Notes under the pieces: generated by a model
The model's input: only the letters and a program-made list of their open reading frames with translations
Told to the model about the DNA's origin: nothing
Databases searched by the model: none
Translations under genes and position numbers: made by a program
Assembly (NCBI GenBank): GCA_963839615.1
Contig: CAWIVY010000004.1
Location: forward strand, 62,001 to 126,000
Direction of reading: 5' to 3'
Source of the DNA: DASQMT01 sp963839615
Lineage (GTDB): Bacteria > Actinomycetota > Thermoleophilia > Solirubrobacterales > Solirubrobacteraceae
Length of the DNA stretch: 64,000 nt
Part shown: positions 23,359-33,553 of the stretch, piece after piece
Layout: the number at the start of each line of letters is the position of its first letter
How positions within the stretch are numbered: the stretch's first letter is position 1

Positions 23359-24456
23359 ATGGCGTCGTTGCGGTTGGCGGTGATCATGGCGAGCGTCGCC
23401 GCTTCCCTGGTGGCAGCCCCGGCCGCAGCCGGGCCCGAGGATCCGCCGGTCACGGCCGTCCTCCCCGACAACGGCGCGACGGTTGCGCTGAGCGGGGCGG
23501 GCAACGAGGTGCGCTACACGTGCCCGGAGGGGTACAGGATCTCCGGCGAGCCGCCGTTCGCCACGTACGGCGGGCGCAAGGACTACGGCGTGGACTTCGC
23601 GACCTCGCCGGAGCTCGGCAGCGACGGCCGGCTGCTGCAGCCGAACGTCTTCGATCGCGCCGGCCCGGACGACTTCCAGGACAACGACATCCCCGCGGGG
23701 CAGTGCCGCGGGTACGTGCGCAGCGAGATCCCACGCGTCGTGTACTGGCAGGCGTGGCGGATCTGCATCGACTGCGGCGGTTACGAGACCTCCGAGGTGC
23801 GGTCGATGCGCCTGACGACAGCGGGAGCGGGCCTGGAGGTCAGGGCACGCTGGCCGCGCCGGGCGTACGCCGGCTACCCGTTCCACGTGTCGGTCGCGAG
23901 CACCGGCATCGCCGCCGGCGCGACGGTGGAGCTGCAGGCGCGCCGCCGATCGGGGTGGCGGACGTTCGGGTCGGTGTTGCTCGGAGCCGATGCCGGGACC
24001 GGACCGGCGGCGCTGAAGGCCGGCCGTCACAGGGTGCGGGCCATCGTGCGCATCGGCGACGAGAGCGTCGTCTCTCGCTCTCGCAGGCTCGCGGTCGTGC
24101 GCGCGCGGAGGTGGACCACGTCGCGACGGCAGGACGGCGGCTGGCGCCAGACCGACCGCGGCACGGTCCGGTTCCGCATCAGCGGCGGCGGGCGCACCAT
24201 CAAGGACGGTGTCTTCCGGCTGTCCCTCCTGTGCCCGACGCCGGGACAGACCAGCCCGTTCACGACGCTCGTCGCCGACGCGTTTCTTCCGCGTACGCGG
24301 ATCGCGCCCGACGGCAGCTTTGCCTGGGCGGGCACGATCGATGACCACGCCATGTACATCCATGGCAAGGTCCGCGGGGAGCGGGCCCGCGGCGCGGTGC
24401 GGATGTCCCTGAGGACGTGCGCCGGCGGCTCGAAGTGGACCGCGCGGCAACGCTGA
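23359..24456 (+). CDS. secreted protein of unknown function
   Basis: 365 aa. I start it at ATG 23359, which places the signal peptide (LRLAVIMASVAASLVAAPAAAG) at the N-terminus, although no good ribosome site is seen. The mature part has an N-terminal domain to about 150 with a CPEGYRI motif and a cysteine pair (ICIDCGG). An Ig-like segment near 165-240 (AYAGYPFHVSVASTGIAAGA) leads to a beta-rich C-terminal domain near 260-360 (RGTVRFRISGGGRTIKDGVF). No catalytic motif is visible. It ends 28 bp from the convergent DUF899 gene. Confidence 0.7.
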   Translation: MASLRLAVIMASVAASLVAAPAAAGPEDPPVTAVLPDNGATVALSGAGNEVRYTCPEGYRISGEPPFATYGGRKDYGVDFATSPELGSDGRLLQPNVFDRAGPDDFQDNDIPAGQCRGYVRSEIPRVVYWQAWRICIDCGGYETSEVRSMRLTTAGAGLEVRARWPRRAYAGYPFHVSVASTGIAAGATVELQARRRSGWRTFGSVLLGADAGTGPAALKAGRHRVRAIVRIGDESVVSRSRRLAVVRARRWTTSRRQDGGWRQTDRGTVRFRISGGGRTIKDGVFRLSLLCPTPGQTSPFTTLVADAFLPRTRIAPDGSFAWAGTIDDHAMYIHGKVRGERARGAVRMSLRTCAGGSKWTARQR

Positions 24457-24484
24457 GCGGCGCCCGCCCGCCCGGGCGAGCGCG

Positions 24485-25165
24485 TCAGAGGGTGTGGTCG
24501 TAGTTGTCGTGCCAGCCGCCCCAGGTGTAGGGCGGGGTCTGCGGCCAGCCCTCAGGCGAGTCCTCCCACTCCTCCTGGCGGCCGTACGGGGCGATGTCGA
24601 GGAAGCTCCAGGTCGACCCGAGCGCCTCGTCGCCGCGGGCGTCGATGAAGTAAGTGCGGTAGACCTCGTCGCCGTCGCGCAGGAACACGTTCGTGCCGTG
24701 CCACTCGCCGACGTCGTGGTCGGCGTCGAAGTCGTCGCGCAGCGTGTACCAGGGGAACTCCCAGCCCATCTGCTCGCGATAGCGCTGCAGGTGCTCCTGC
24801 TCGCCGCGGCTGACGGCGACGAAGCGCGTGTCGCGCTCGCGCAGGTGCAGCAGGTTGCTCAGCTGGTCGGCGTACATCGAGCAGCCGGGGCAGCCGCGCT
24901 CCGGGTAGACGCCCATGTCCGGATCCATGAAGAACCGGTACACGACGAGCTGGCGGCTGCCGTCGAAGAGGTCGAGCAGCGTTGCGTCCCCGCCGCCGGG
25001 CGCCGTGAAGCGATAGCCCTTCTCCACGCGGATCATCGGCATGCGGCGGCGCTCGGCCGCCATGGCGTCACGCGCGCGGGTGTGCGCCTTCTCGCGCTTG
25101 AGCAGCGCCTCGCGCGCGGCGCGCCACTGCTCAGGGGTGGCGATGTCGGGTTTGGCGATGCTCAT
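24485..25165 (-). CDS. DUF899 family thioredoxin-like protein
   Basis: 226 aa. ATG 25165 follows AGGAGA and begins the family's usual MS-x-AKPDIATPEQWRAAR start. Conserved landmarks are KGYRF, LLDLFDGSRQLVVYRFFMDP, GCPGCSMYADQL (a CxxC-like thioredoxin active-site position) and the Trp/Tyr-rich C-terminus PPYTWGGWHDNYDH. The family is abundant in soil bacteria; a redox role is inferred from the fold but no reaction is established. It is divergent from ltrA with a 120-bp gap. Confidence 0.85.
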   Translation of the reverse strand: MSIAKPDIATPEQWRAAREALLKREKAHTRARDAMAAERRRMPMIRVEKGYRFTAPGGGDATLLDLFDGSRQLVVYRFFMDPDMGVYPERGCPGCSMYADQLSNLLHLRERDTRFVAVSRGEQEHLQRYREQMGWEFPWYTLRDDFDADHDVGEWHGTNVFLRDGDEVYRTYFIDARGDEALGSTWSFLDIAPYGRQEEWEDSPEGWPQTPPYTWGGWHDNYDHTL

Positions 25166-25285
25166 CGGGGTCTCCTGGTGTCGTGGGCCGCGCGTTTCGC
25201 GGTCCTCACGTGGTGAGCGGAGCGGGTCGGCCGTTCTCGACATCCTCGAGCGCGACGAGCGCGAGCCGACGACTTCGGCTCGCCT

Positions 25286-26477
25286 ATGCTCGCGGATGTG
25301 GCGGCCGGTACGAGCGCGATCATCCCGGACCTGCCGATCATCCGCGCGCGGCAGGAGGGCGAGCAGCGGGCGACCTTCTTCGAGCTGTTCTTCGACCTCG
25401 TCTACGTGTTCGCGGTCACCCAGGTGTCCCACCACCTGCTCGACCACATCGGCTGGGCGGCCGCGGCCGAGACGGCGTTCATGCTCGTGGCGCTGTACTG
25501 GGCCTGGAACTACACGACGTGGATGACCAACTGGTTCGACCCGGACACGGTGCCGGTTCGCCTCGTGCTGGTCTTCGTGATGGCGGCGAGCCTGCTGATG
25601 GCGGTCGCGATCCCGGAGGGATTCGGGCGAGTACGCGTTGCTGTTCGCGTGCGGCTACTCCGGTCTGCAGATCGGGCGCAACGCGTTCGTCGTCGCGGTC
25701 ACGCCGCCCGGGCGGTTCAACCAGAACTTCCGCCAGATCCTGGCCTGGAGCCTGATCTCGATGCCGCTGTGGGTGGCAGGCGGCCTCGTCGACGCCGAGG
25801 CGTTGCGCTGGGTTCTGTGGCTGGCGGCGCTCGGAACCGACCTCGCGGGGCCGCTCGCCGCCTACTGGCTCCCGGGCGCCGGCACCACGCCGATGAGCCA
25901 GTGGCAGATCGAGGGCGCTCATTTCGGCGAGCGCTTCCAGCTGTTCGTCATCATCGCGCTCGGCGAGAGCATCGTGCTGGCGGGCGCCACAGCCTCTGAC
26001 ACGGGGTTGAGCGTCGACGTCGTCGCTGCCCTCCTGCTCGCCTTGCTCTCCTCGACCGCGCTCTGGTGGCTGTACTTCGGCCAGGTCGCCGGCGCGGTCC
26101 TCGAGCGGATCCGCGGGGCGACGGCCGAGGAGCGGGGCGGGATCGGTCGCGACATCTACACCTACCTGCACCTCCCGATCGTGGCCGGGATCGTCCTCGT
26201 CGCGGTCGGCGACGAGCTCGTGATCGCGCATCCGACAGGCGACCTGCACGACGGGGGAGCGCTCGTCGCGCTCGGCGGCCCCGCGCTGTTCCTCGCCGGC
26301 CTGATGGCCTGCGCCGCCAGGATCGGGCAGACGCAGAGCGCGCCGCGAGCGGCGGCGATCATCGCACTGCTCGCCGCCGTGCCGCTGGCGGCCGGCGCTG
26401 ACGGCCTGCTCGTCTCCGCGCTGCTCACCGCGCTCCTGGCCGCGCTGGTCGTGGCCGAACAGGCGCGCGCCGGCTAG
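25286..26477 (+). pseudogene. low-temperature-requirement A (LtrA) protein, frameshifted
   Basis: The two halves lie in different frames. The first runs from ATG 25286 with the family signature ATFFELFFDLVYVFAVTQ, followed by WAWNYTTWMTNWFDP. The second reads from about 25630 to TAG 26477 with QWQIEGAHFGERFQLFVIIA, then LGESIV, and several hydrophobic helices. At about 25625 the codons for PEGFGEYALLFACG contain one extra G (GGG for GG). Removing it restores a normal product of about 396 aa. LtrA proteins are multi-helix membrane proteins of unclear function. Given similar slips in the next three genes, a base-calling error is more likely than true inactivation. Confidence 0.8.
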
Positions 26478-26483
26478 GTGGTC

Positions 26484-27116
26484 CTACGCTCGCCAGTGGC
26501 TGGCGGTGAACAGCACGAGCACGGGGATGATCTCGAGCCGTCCGAGGTACATGAGCACCGTCAGCACGCCGGTGGAGACGTTGCTGAACGGCTCGAATGA
26601 GAGCGGCCCCGCAAACCCGAGCCCGGAGCCGGCGCCGCCGAGCATCGCCGCGGCGTCGGCGATCGCCTGGAACGCGCTGAGCGACACACCCTGCTACCTG
26701 CTCGCCGAGCCGCAGCTCTCGCACCCGCTCGACGCGCTGTTCGAGTCGATGTCGGGCTTCTCGACCACCGGCGCGACGGTCGTCGGCGACGTGACCGAGA
26801 TGTCGCGGTCGATCGAGATGTGGCGCCAGCTCACCGCTTGGATCGGCGGCGTACGGCGAGGCGGTGTGGCCGTTCCTGGTCTCCGGCGCGGTGACCTTCG
26901 CCTTCGGGGCGGGCGTCGAGCGCTTCACCCACGGCAGAGAGCGCATCGGCGCGCGCGAGGGCTACGTCGTGGTGTCGCTGATCTGGCTGCTGATCGCCGT
27001 CTTCGGCGCCCTGCCGTAGCCGAGCGCAATCGCCGCCGGCAGCAGGAACGCGAGGCTCAGGTACCTGAACAGCGACCCACGAGATTGAGCGCCCCGCGGA
27101 GATCCACGCCCAGCAT
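26484..27116 (-). pseudogene. trkH: rearranged and truncated TrkH potassium-transporter gene
   Basis: Four TrkH pieces are recognisable. The C-terminus is on the minus strand at 26484-26687 (GPLSFEPFSNVST ... MYLGRLEIIPVLVLFTASHW). A middle piece is on the plus strand at about 26688-26850 (YLLAEPQLSHPLDALFESMS then GFSTTGA). An N-terminal piece is on the plus strand at about 26851-27018 (YGEAVWPFLVSGAVTFAFG ... FGALP). The extreme N-terminus is on the minus strand at about 27020-27116 (MLGVDLRGALNLV / YLSLAFLLPAAIALG, with one missing G). Going from high to low coordinate the pieces are in the correct protein order, but the two inner ones are each flipped in place, and some 250 residues before the C-terminal piece are missing. 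The junctions fall at TAC/GTA. TrkH is the ion-conducting partner of TrkA, encoded next door. Confidence 0.8.
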
Positions 27117-27144
27117 CCGCGCATCATCGCGATTAGGCTCGGCG

Positions 27145-28417
<1,273 letters not shown>

Positions 28418-28421
<4 letters not shown>

Positions 28422-29690
28422 GCGGCGAGGAGCGCCGTCTCGATCGTCTCGAACGGACGTCTCGCGTTGAGCGCCGCAGCGACGCGTGCGACGTTCGTCT
28501 TGAACGACGGGTCGCCGAGCACGCGCTTCACGCTGGCGGAGATCTGGCCTGCGTTCGGCCGCTCGGTCTTGAGATCCAGTCCGAGGCCTCGGTAGGCGAG
28601 GCGGGCGTTGATGTCGTTCTTGGCCTCGAGCTTGCCGGCCGAGAGGATCGGCACCTCGGCGATGAGCGCCTGCATGATGCTGCCGTAGCCGCCGTTGCAG
28701 ATGAACAGGTCGGCGCGAGGGAGGAGCGCGTCGAAGTCGACCCAGTCCTCGACGAGGACGTTGTCGTGCGGAAAGCGGTCGCGTAGGGCGTCGGTGTGTC
28801 TCCGGCCGGTGCAGGCGATCGTGAGGTGTTCGCTGCCCGCAAGCGCGGTGAGCGCCGGGACGAAGAGCTTCTCGGCGTCCCTGTTGTCCACGGTGCCCTG
28901 CGAGACCACGACGACGGATTCGAACTGCCTGAGCTTCTCGGCGAAGGGAAGCTCGGCCTGCGCGCTCGTGCGCGGCGGGAGGAGCGGCCCGACGAACTGG
29001 TGGTTGGCTGGCCAGTCCTCGCGCGGGAAGTCCATCTCGGGCACGCCGGTCTGGAAGAACCGTGTGGCCGCGTCCCACGGGAGGTCGAAGACGCTCCGTT
29101 CGTAGCGCGGGAGACCCTCGCTCACGAGCAACTCGTTGAACGCCCGCATGCCCGGCTTCGTCGTGCTCTCGACCATGGCCCGGACGGCGCGGTGCTTCAA
29201 TCGCGTGAACGGGTTCGTCGCGGGTGTGAGCCCGAAGAACGGCGGTGGCGCGGTGGGCGACGTCGGCGCGGGCGTCGGCCCCGGTCCGACTCCGAAGACG
29301 GGGACGGCCGAGCTTCTTGGCGACGAGGTAGGCGGCGTAGAAGGCGCCGTCGGCGATGAGCGCGTCGAACGAGAACTCCGCGCGGATGTCGCGGATGTCG
29401 TCGAAGTGGGACTTCGTGTTGCCGAAGAAGATCTTCTCGAGGTCGAAGGCGATGCGCCTGGGGCCTTTGAGCTTCTCGATCTCGGGGAAGTGCTCGGCGA
29501 TGTTCTCGCCGTTGACCTCCGTCGCGCGCCGGAAGGGCAGGTGCGGGAGCTCGAGCCCGGCGAGTCGCTTGGCGTAGCTCGGGCCGGTGTAGAAGCGCAC
29601 ATCGTGTCCGCTGAGGCGCAGGTGGTGGGCGATGCCGGTAAGCGGCAGGAAGTGCCCATCGAAGGGCATCGAGGCGCAGAGGATCCGCAT
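28418..29690 (-). pseudogene. UGT/MGT-type glycosyltransferase, frameshifted
   Basis: The N-terminal acceptor domain starts at ATG 29690 (MRILCASMPFDGHFLPLTGI) and runs to AAYLVAKKLGRP. The rest lies in the next frame, from VFGVGPGPTPAP to ETALLAA and TAG at 28418. It includes the nucleotide-sugar-binding region LFICNGGYGSIMQALIAEVP. One extra C in a CCCC run near 29300 explains the switch; correcting it gives a product of about 423 aa. The family (GT-B fold, GT1-like) transfers sugars to small lipophilic acceptors such as macrolides. It is divergent from a TetR gene 44 bp away, a common arrangement for regulated detoxification. Sequencing error is likely, since neighbours show similar faults. 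Confidence 0.8.
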
Positions 29691-29717
29691 GTCGGCTTCT
29701 CGTTGGTGAGAGTAACT

Positions 29718-29743
29718 AGTGGTTGGCTCTAGTGATGACCACT
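29718..29743. promoter_or_regulatory. candidate TetR operator between glycosyltransferase and tetR
   Basis: AGTGGT (29718-29723) and ACCACT (29738-29743) form an inverted repeat with a 14-nt spacer, and the similarity extends outward as AACTA ... TAGTT. It overlaps the proposed ATG of the regulator, which suggests either repression at the start site or that the true start is the GTG at 29762. Confidence 0.45.
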
Positions 29744-30400
29744 GGTAGTTTGTTCGCGGTCGTGCCGGCTGTCAACCCCCCGAAGCTGACGCGCCGCGAG
29801 AAGGCGGCCGTCACGCGCGAGCGGATCATCACCGCGGCCAGCGCGGTGTTCGCGGAGGCGGGGTATGTCGGCGCACGCATGACCGACATCGCCACGCGCG
29901 CCGGCGTAGCGGTCCAGACGGTCTACTTCACCTTCCATACGAAGGCCGAGCTGCTGAAGGCGTGCTTCGACCAGGCGGTGCTGGGACCCGAGCGGCTGTC
30001 GCCGCCGCGGCAGGTGTTCTGGACCGAGATGACTGCTGCACGCTCGGGCCGAGCGGCGATCGCCGCGTTCGTGCGGGGCAACACGGCGATCCTCGCCCGC
30101 GTCGCCGCGATCGACGAGGTCGCGAAGGCCGCACCCCACGAGCCCGACGCAGCCGCTGTCGTCGCCCGCAGCGAGCAGCTCAGGCGCGACGGCTACCGCG
30201 ACGCCGTCGCGATCCTCGCCGAACGGTTCGGGCTACGCCGCGGACTCAACGTCGATGCAGCGACCGATCTGCTGCTGATGTACGGCTCCAGCGCGACCTA
30301 CCTCACGCTGCGTCGCTACGGCTGGAGCGACGAGCGGTTCGCCGCGTGGTCCACGGACACGCTCGCCAAACAGCTGCTCGCTCGCCCCGGGAGAGCGTAG
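29735..30400 (+). CDS. TetR/AcrR family transcriptional regulator
   Basis: 221 aa from ATG 29735 (GTG 29762 is an alternative, leaving the operator-like repeat fully upstream). The N-terminal HTH is canonical: TRERIITAASAVFAEAGYVG, then ARMTDIATRAGVAVQTVYFT followed by FHTKAELL. The C-terminal ligand domain is variable and includes AAFVRGNTAILARVAAIDEV. It is divergent from the glycosyltransferase gene and probably represses it together with itself. The inducer is unknown. Confidence 0.85.
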   Translation: MTTGSLFAVVPAVNPPKLTRREKAAVTRERIITAASAVFAEAGYVGARMTDIATRAGVAVQTVYFTFHTKAELLKACFDQAVLGPERLSPPRQVFWTEMTAARSGRAAIAAFVRGNTAILARVAAIDEVAKAAPHEPDAAAVVARSEQLRRDGYRDAVAILAERFGLRRGLNVDAATDLLLMYGSSATYLTLRRYGWSDERFAAWSTDTLAKQLLARPGRA

Positions 30401-30552
30401 GGACGGGCCGAGTGCTACCGGGGCGTCCGCTCCTGTTCCTTTCCCCGGCGCGGGAAGGCGGCCGGCGTTTACACGAGAGGTAATCGACGCGCGGGCTTTC
30501 CTCCGGGACCGTTGACGGCCAAGCAACCAGACGATCAACGGAGGTAAAGCCG

Positions 30553-30651
30553 ATGACCGACCCACGTTGGCCGAGTCGAATGCTCTCAACGTCGGTAGCC
30601 GAGTACGACATCGCCGACGTGCGGCCGTCGTTCGCAAAGGGCAGGGCGTAG
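30553..30651 (+). CDS. possible 32-aa leader ORF
   Basis: ATG 30553 has a strong GGAGG 8 nt upstream and runs for 32 codons to TAG 30649-30651, three bases before the methyltransferase ATG. The peptide begins MTDPRWPSRMLST and ends SFAKGRA. It resembles no known leader peptide. It may be a short upstream ORF that couples translation of the methyltransferase, or the remains of a longer gene. Confidence 0.35.
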   Translation: MTDPRWPSRMLSTSVAEYDIADVRPSFAKGRA

Positions 30652-30654
30652 GGC

Positions 30655-31179
30655 ATGGCAAGCAAGCCGTCGGAACGGCTCGCGTGGGCGGTGGACACCC
30701 TGGCGCTAGACCCAGCCGATCGCGTGCTGGAAGTCGGCTGCGGGCACGGCGTGGCCGTATGGCTGGTCTGCGAGCGGCTGACCAACGGAAGGATCACCGC
30801 GATCGATCGCTCGAAGAAGATGATCGAGATGGCCGCGCGTAGGAATCGCGAGCACGTCGCGGGAGGAAGGGCGGTGCTGAAGGCGGCCGCGCTCGAGCAG
30901 GCGGACCTCGGGGTCGAGCGATTCGACAAGGTCTTCGCCTTCAACGTCGCGCCCTTCTGGCTTCAGCCGAAGGAGGCGCTGGGGATCGTCCGGCGGCATC
31001 TCGCCCCCGATGGAGCGGTCTATCTCTTCTGGGACGCTCGCCACACAAAGCCCGGCCGAGCTCGCGACCTTGCGGACCGGCTGAGCGAGAGGATGCGGCT
31101 GGCCGAGTTCTCCGTGGACCAAGTCCTGGTCAAGGACCTGCGTCCGGTTCCCGCGGTTTGCGTGATCGGGCGACCCTAG
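30655..31179 (+). CDS. class I SAM-dependent methyltransferase
   Basis: 174 aa, short for the class but with the core intact. The SAM-binding motif I is VLEVGCGHGVAVWL (about residues 24-37). ITAIDRSKKMIEMAARR supplies the acidic residue after strand 2. DKVFAFNVAPFW is motif II and HLAPDGAVYLFWDAR follows. The C-terminal part is truncated compared with typical two-sheet enzymes. It belongs to the ubiquinone/cyclopropane-like methyltransferase group, but the acceptor is unknown. It is preceded by a 32-codon ORF three bases upstream. Confidence 0.85.
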   Translation: MASKPSERLAWAVDTLALDPADRVLEVGCGHGVAVWLVCERLTNGRITAIDRSKKMIEMAARRNREHVAGGRAVLKAAALEQADLGVERFDKVFAFNVAPFWLQPKEALGIVRRHLAPDGAVYLFWDARHTKPGRARDLADRLSERMRLAEFSVDQVLVKDLRPVPAVCVIGRP

Positions 31180-31256
31180 GCGCGCTCTACCGGCGCCGCC
31201 GCCGCGCTGGTTACGAGGCTTCACCGGTCCCGGCGGTGCCTTATCTTCGGTGTGCG

Positions 31257-32456
31257 ATGAGCGGCGATGACGACCTCTCCCGACTGCAGACGCTGGTGGC
31301 CGAGCAAGCAGCGCTGCGCCGGGTGGCGACCATGGTGGCGGTCGGCGCTGCCGCGCCGGATTTCTTCCGTGGGGTGTGTGAAGAGCTGGGGGAACTGCTC
31401 GAGGTGAAGAGCACCGACATGATCCGCTACGAGGGCGACCGGTACGCGACGGTGGTGGGCTCGTGGGCGGCGGACGGCACGCCGGCGTTCCCGGTCGGCG
31501 AGCGTATCCCGGTAGAGGGCGAGACGGTGACCGCGAAGCTCTACCGAACCGGGCGCCCCGAGCGGGTGGACGACTACGCGCACGTTGAGGGTGAGCTGGC
31601 GGCGCGGCTGCGCGAGTTCGGGATGCGCTCCGTGGTGGGAGCGCCGGTTCATGTCGCCGGCCGCCTCTGGGGCGCGATCATGGTGACCAGCGAGCAGGCA
31701 CACGCGTTCGCGGCCGAGACCGAGGCGAGGATCGGCAGCTTCGCCGAGCTGGTCACCGCGGCGCTCGCCAACGTGGATGCGCGGGAGCAGCTGGCCGCCT
31801 CGCGGGTGCGGATCGTCGAGGCCGCGGACGCGGCACGACGACGCATCGAGCGCGATCTTCACGACGGCGCGCAGCAACGGCTCGTCGCGCTTGCGCTGAG
31901 CCTGCGGCTGCTCGAGTCGAGTCTTGAGCCGCACTCCGTGGCGTCGCGTCGGCTCGCAGCCGCCCGCGCCGAGCTCGATGCCGCACTGCAGGAACTGCGC
32001 GAGCTCGCGCGCGGGATCCATCCGAGCATCCTCACCGATCGCGGGCTGGAGGCGGCGCTTGCAGCCGTGGCCGGCCGTTCGGCAGCGGCGGTCGAGTTGG
32101 ACGTCGACGACTGCGGGAAGCTCCCGCTGTCGGTGCAGACGACGGCGTATTTCGTCGTCGTCGAGGCGCTGACCAACACCTCCAAGCACGCCCACTGCGA
32201 TCGGATCGAGGTGCGAGTCGCGGTGAGCGAGGGACACGCGCTGGTCGAGGTGCGCGACGACGGCAGCGGCGGCGTCGATCCCACGCGAGGCACGGGACTG
32301 CGCGGGCTCGCCGACCGCGTCAGTGCGCTCGGCGGCACGCTGGATATCGACAGCCCCGTCGGCGCTGGCACGACGATACGGGCGCGGATACCGCGCAATG
32401 CGCCGGGCGACGCGGGCCATGCCGCCGGCACCAACGCCGAATACGCGCACTCCTGA
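31257..32456 (+). CDS. GAF-domain sensor histidine kinase (NarL/DesK type)
   Basis: 399 aa, starting at ATG 31257 (MSGDDDLSRLQTL). A GAF domain covers about 25-180 (MVAVGAAAPDFFRGVCEELG ... VVGAPVHVAGRLWGAIMV). A HisKA_3 dimerisation helix carries the phospho-acceptor in RRRIERDLHDGAQQRLVALA. The HATPase_c domain has the N box (VVVEALTNTSKHAHC), G1 box (VEVRDDGSGG) and G2 (GTGLRGLADRV). No transmembrane segment, so it is cytosolic. There is no response-regulator gene next to it, so its NarL-type partner must lie elsewhere. Many Thermoleophilia carry numerous orphan kinases of this type. Confidence 0.9.
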   Translation: MSGDDDLSRLQTLVAEQAALRRVATMVAVGAAAPDFFRGVCEELGELLEVKSTDMIRYEGDRYATVVGSWAADGTPAFPVGERIPVEGETVTAKLYRTGRPERVDDYAHVEGELAARLREFGMRSVVGAPVHVAGRLWGAIMVTSEQAHAFAAETEARIGSFAELVTAALANVDAREQLAASRVRIVEAADAARRRIERDLHDGAQQRLVALALSLRLLESSLEPHSVASRRLAAARAELDAALQELRELARGIHPSILTDRGLEAALAAVAGRSAAAVELDVDDCGKLPLSVQTTAYFVVVEALTNTSKHAHCDRIEVRVAVSEGHALVEVRDDGSGGVDPTRGTGLRGLADRVSALGGTLDIDSPVGAGTTIRARIPRNAPGDAGHAAGTNAEYAHS

Positions 32457-32715
32457 CGACGAGAGCGGTGAGGTCCTGATGCCCATCGGCTATCTGGCCA
32501 CGACAGGGCTCATGGCGGCATGCGTGTTGTCGGCCCTCTCACCACAACCCGGTCGTCGACGCAGAGTTGCCCGGCGCGCAACATGGGTTCGACCTGTTCC
32601 GGTCCCGACGCTTCGAGACGGTCATCGATGCGATCGAGGCCTTCGCCGCCGGGGCGGTGTCGGCGCAAGGAAGCGGCTCTGCACGGTGACTTGTCGATCA
32701 TGCGGCGCCGCCGGC
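32457..32715. other. intergenic stretch between convergent genes
   Basis: About 260 bp between the kinase stop and the minus-strand 178-aa gene. I see no gene, strong hairpin or repeat. Part of it (near 32530-32650) has codon-like periodicity but no start or ribosome site, and may be gene debris. Confidence 0.3.
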
Positions 32716-33252
32716 TCAGCGCATCGGCGGCAGCCGCCAGAGGACCTTCAAGGGCTCGCCGGCGCGCAGCTCGCGCCAGCGGACGCTCGCCTCGCGCAGC
32801 GCGCGGCAAGTGGCGGAGAGCTGCTCGACCGTCGTCTCCTGCCACCAGCGCGCGCCCGCGGCTGCTTTCAGCCGCCGCACGTCGCGATCGGCACCGTCCA
32901 GCGCCAGGTCGCACACAAACCGAGTCAGCATCTCGGCCTGCGCGAGCCGATCGCCGGCGGCGTCCACCACAGCCTGCGCGCGCTTGGCGGCGTGCGGCGG
33001 CCGGCGGCCCGCAATCACCTTGGCATGGCCGAACATCCCGCCCGCGGCGAGCACGCCCCACAGTCCCGCTTCCAGCCCGAGACCGTCCTCGACGACGAAG
33101 TGCGCGAGGTCGTGCGGCAGCTCGCGCGCCGCCCCGCCTACCTTGTTGTAGCCGCCGCCGTCGAGCTCGATCACGAGCCCGTCGCGACGGTGCAGGACGG
33201 AGCGGTAGCGGCGGCGCTCGGGCTTGAAGAACTCGATTGCGACCGGTTCCAT
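32716..33252 (-). CDS. conserved-looking hypothetical protein (178 aa)
   Basis: ATG 33252 is chosen from several in-frame starts because GGGAG lies 5 nt upstream. The N-terminal part is beta-rich (VAIEFFKPERRRYRSVLHRR, DGLVIELDGGGYNKVG). The middle contains ELPHDLAHFVVEDGLGLEAG, with two histidines spaced HxxxH that could bind a metal. The C-terminal half is helical (AQAEMLTRFVCDLAL ... TVEQLSATCRALREA). I do not recognise a family. The gene stands alone. The 300 bp upstream of it (33253-33553) hold nothing I can support. Confidence 0.6.
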   Translation of the reverse strand: MEPVAIEFFKPERRRYRSVLHRRDGLVIELDGGGYNKVGGAARELPHDLAHFVVEDGLGLEAGLWGVLAAGGMFGHAKVIAGRRPPHAAKRAQAVVDAAGDRLAQAEMLTRFVCDLALDGADRDVRRLKAAAGARWWQETTVEQLSATCRALREASVRWRELRAGEPLKVLWRLPPMR

Positions 33253-33553
33253 CGGGCTCCCGTTCATCCAAGCACGCCGCTGCAGCGCAGCCCGCTTCGC
33301 GAGATCGCCGAGCCTCGCCGGGCTTGGGTGATGACCTGGAGAGCACCTGTGCCCCAACGGCCATTGACTTTCCGATCAGCACCTGCGCCTAATCGAGGTA
33401 GCGCACATACGCAGGTAGCGCTCGAACTTCAAGGTCAAAGGCCAGGATCAGGTCGGCGGCGGGTACGCCTTTGATCGACGATCGTGGCCAATCGTCAGCC
33501 CACCAACTGGGTCGAGCTTCGGCCCCGGGGCCCTGGACGACGGGAAGCGTGCT

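Noticed and set aside
25638..26477. A separate 279-aa membrane protein
   Set aside because: It is the second half of LtrA, displaced by one base; its proposed start lies inside a conserved segment.
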